A stretch of 5,088 nt of DNA from NCBI GenBank assembly GCA_016784245.1, contig JADHVA010000054.1, positions 1 to 5,088 on the forward strand, written 5' to 3'. The position numbers and the translations under genes are program-made. The notes below the pieces were generated by a model. That model was not told the origin of the DNA and did not search any database. It saw only the letters and a list, made by a program, of their open reading frames with translations. This document shows positions 5,012-5,088 of the stretch, piece by piece; position 1 is the stretch's first letter, and each line of letters starts with the position of its first letter. Source of the stretch: Nanobdellota archaeon (GTDB lineage: Archaea > Nanobdellota > Nanobdellia > SCGC-AAA011-G17 > GW2011-AR17).

Positions 5012-5088
5012 TTACATAACCTCTACTTTTTTACCTACACTCTGTCCTGGTAAACCTCTATCAAGCATAATAACTCTAACACACCCAT
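5012..5088 (-). CDS. C-terminal 24 residues of an unrecognised gene upstream of rpl10e (runs off right edge)
   Basis: The frame ending at TAA 5012-5014 reads CVRVIMLDRGLPGQSVGKK followed by VEVM. Its regular alternation of hydrophobic and charged residues and the 1-base spacing to the rpl10e start suggest a real gene in the same operon. The family cannot be named from so short a tail; a translation-related or small housekeeping protein would fit the setting, but that is only context. The other frame with an ATG at the edge (5035-5088) gives an 18-codon peptide and is less convincing. Confidence 0.55.
   Translation of the reverse strand, partial: GCVRVIMLDRGLPGQSVGKKVEVM

Noticed and set aside
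5035..5088. Peptide from an ATG at the right edge (18 codons with stop)
   Set aside because: The neighbouring frame ending at 5012 gives a more protein-like tail and ends 1 base before rpl10e, as expected in an operon.

Overview
This window is AT-rich and looks like the chromosome of an archaeon. The support is an archaeal/eukaryotic-type ribosomal protein L10e (uL16), an FtsZ with an archaeal-style C-terminus, TATA boxes at archaeal spacing, short Shine-Dalgarno sites (GGAGG, GAGG) 9-10 nt before start codons, and T-run terminators. Very low GC, tight packing and cysteine substitutions around the FtsZ nucleotide pocket would fit a DPANN lineage such as Woesearchaeota or Pacearchaeota. That placement is inference, not proof.

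Layout, left to right. At 1-163 (minus) is the N-terminus of an unrecognised protein that runs off the left edge. ftsZ lies at 236-1309 (minus), with a T-run after its stop and a clear TATA box and Shine-Dalgarno site in front. The 341-base gap 1310-1650 holds the ftsZ promoter, a possible 36-residue small protein gene (1427-1537, minus) and the promoter of the divergent gene at 1651. That gene (1651-2352, plus) is a compact amidohydrolase of the PF04909/COG2159 type and appears leaderless. It converges on a two-gene operon on the minus strand, and the stop codons overlap inside a TTAA. The operon (4331 down to 2349) encodes two paralogous members of the ornithine cyclodeaminase/mu-crystallin family, 3 bases apart. 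A 166-base intergenic region carries the operon promoter and the terminator of the next gene, rpl10e (4498-5010, minus). rpl10e starts 1 base after the stop of a gene whose C-terminus is at the right edge (5012-5088).

How the parts may work together. ftsZ and rpl10e are housekeeping genes for division and translation. Between them sits what looks like a small metabolic module: two NAD(P)-type reductase/deaminase paralogs and one amidohydrolase. The main support for a module, beyond adjacency, is a 15-base exact motif (TATC-N6-GATAC). It lies between the TATA box and start codon of the amidohydrolase gene, and again at the predicted transcription start of the paralog operon. This suggests a shared operator. 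The substrate is unknown. Both paralogs appear to lack the Asp that follows the Gly-Gly pair in true ornithine cyclodeaminase, so proline synthesis from ornithine is not the best guess. No mobile element, CRISPR array, rRNA or tRNA was seen.
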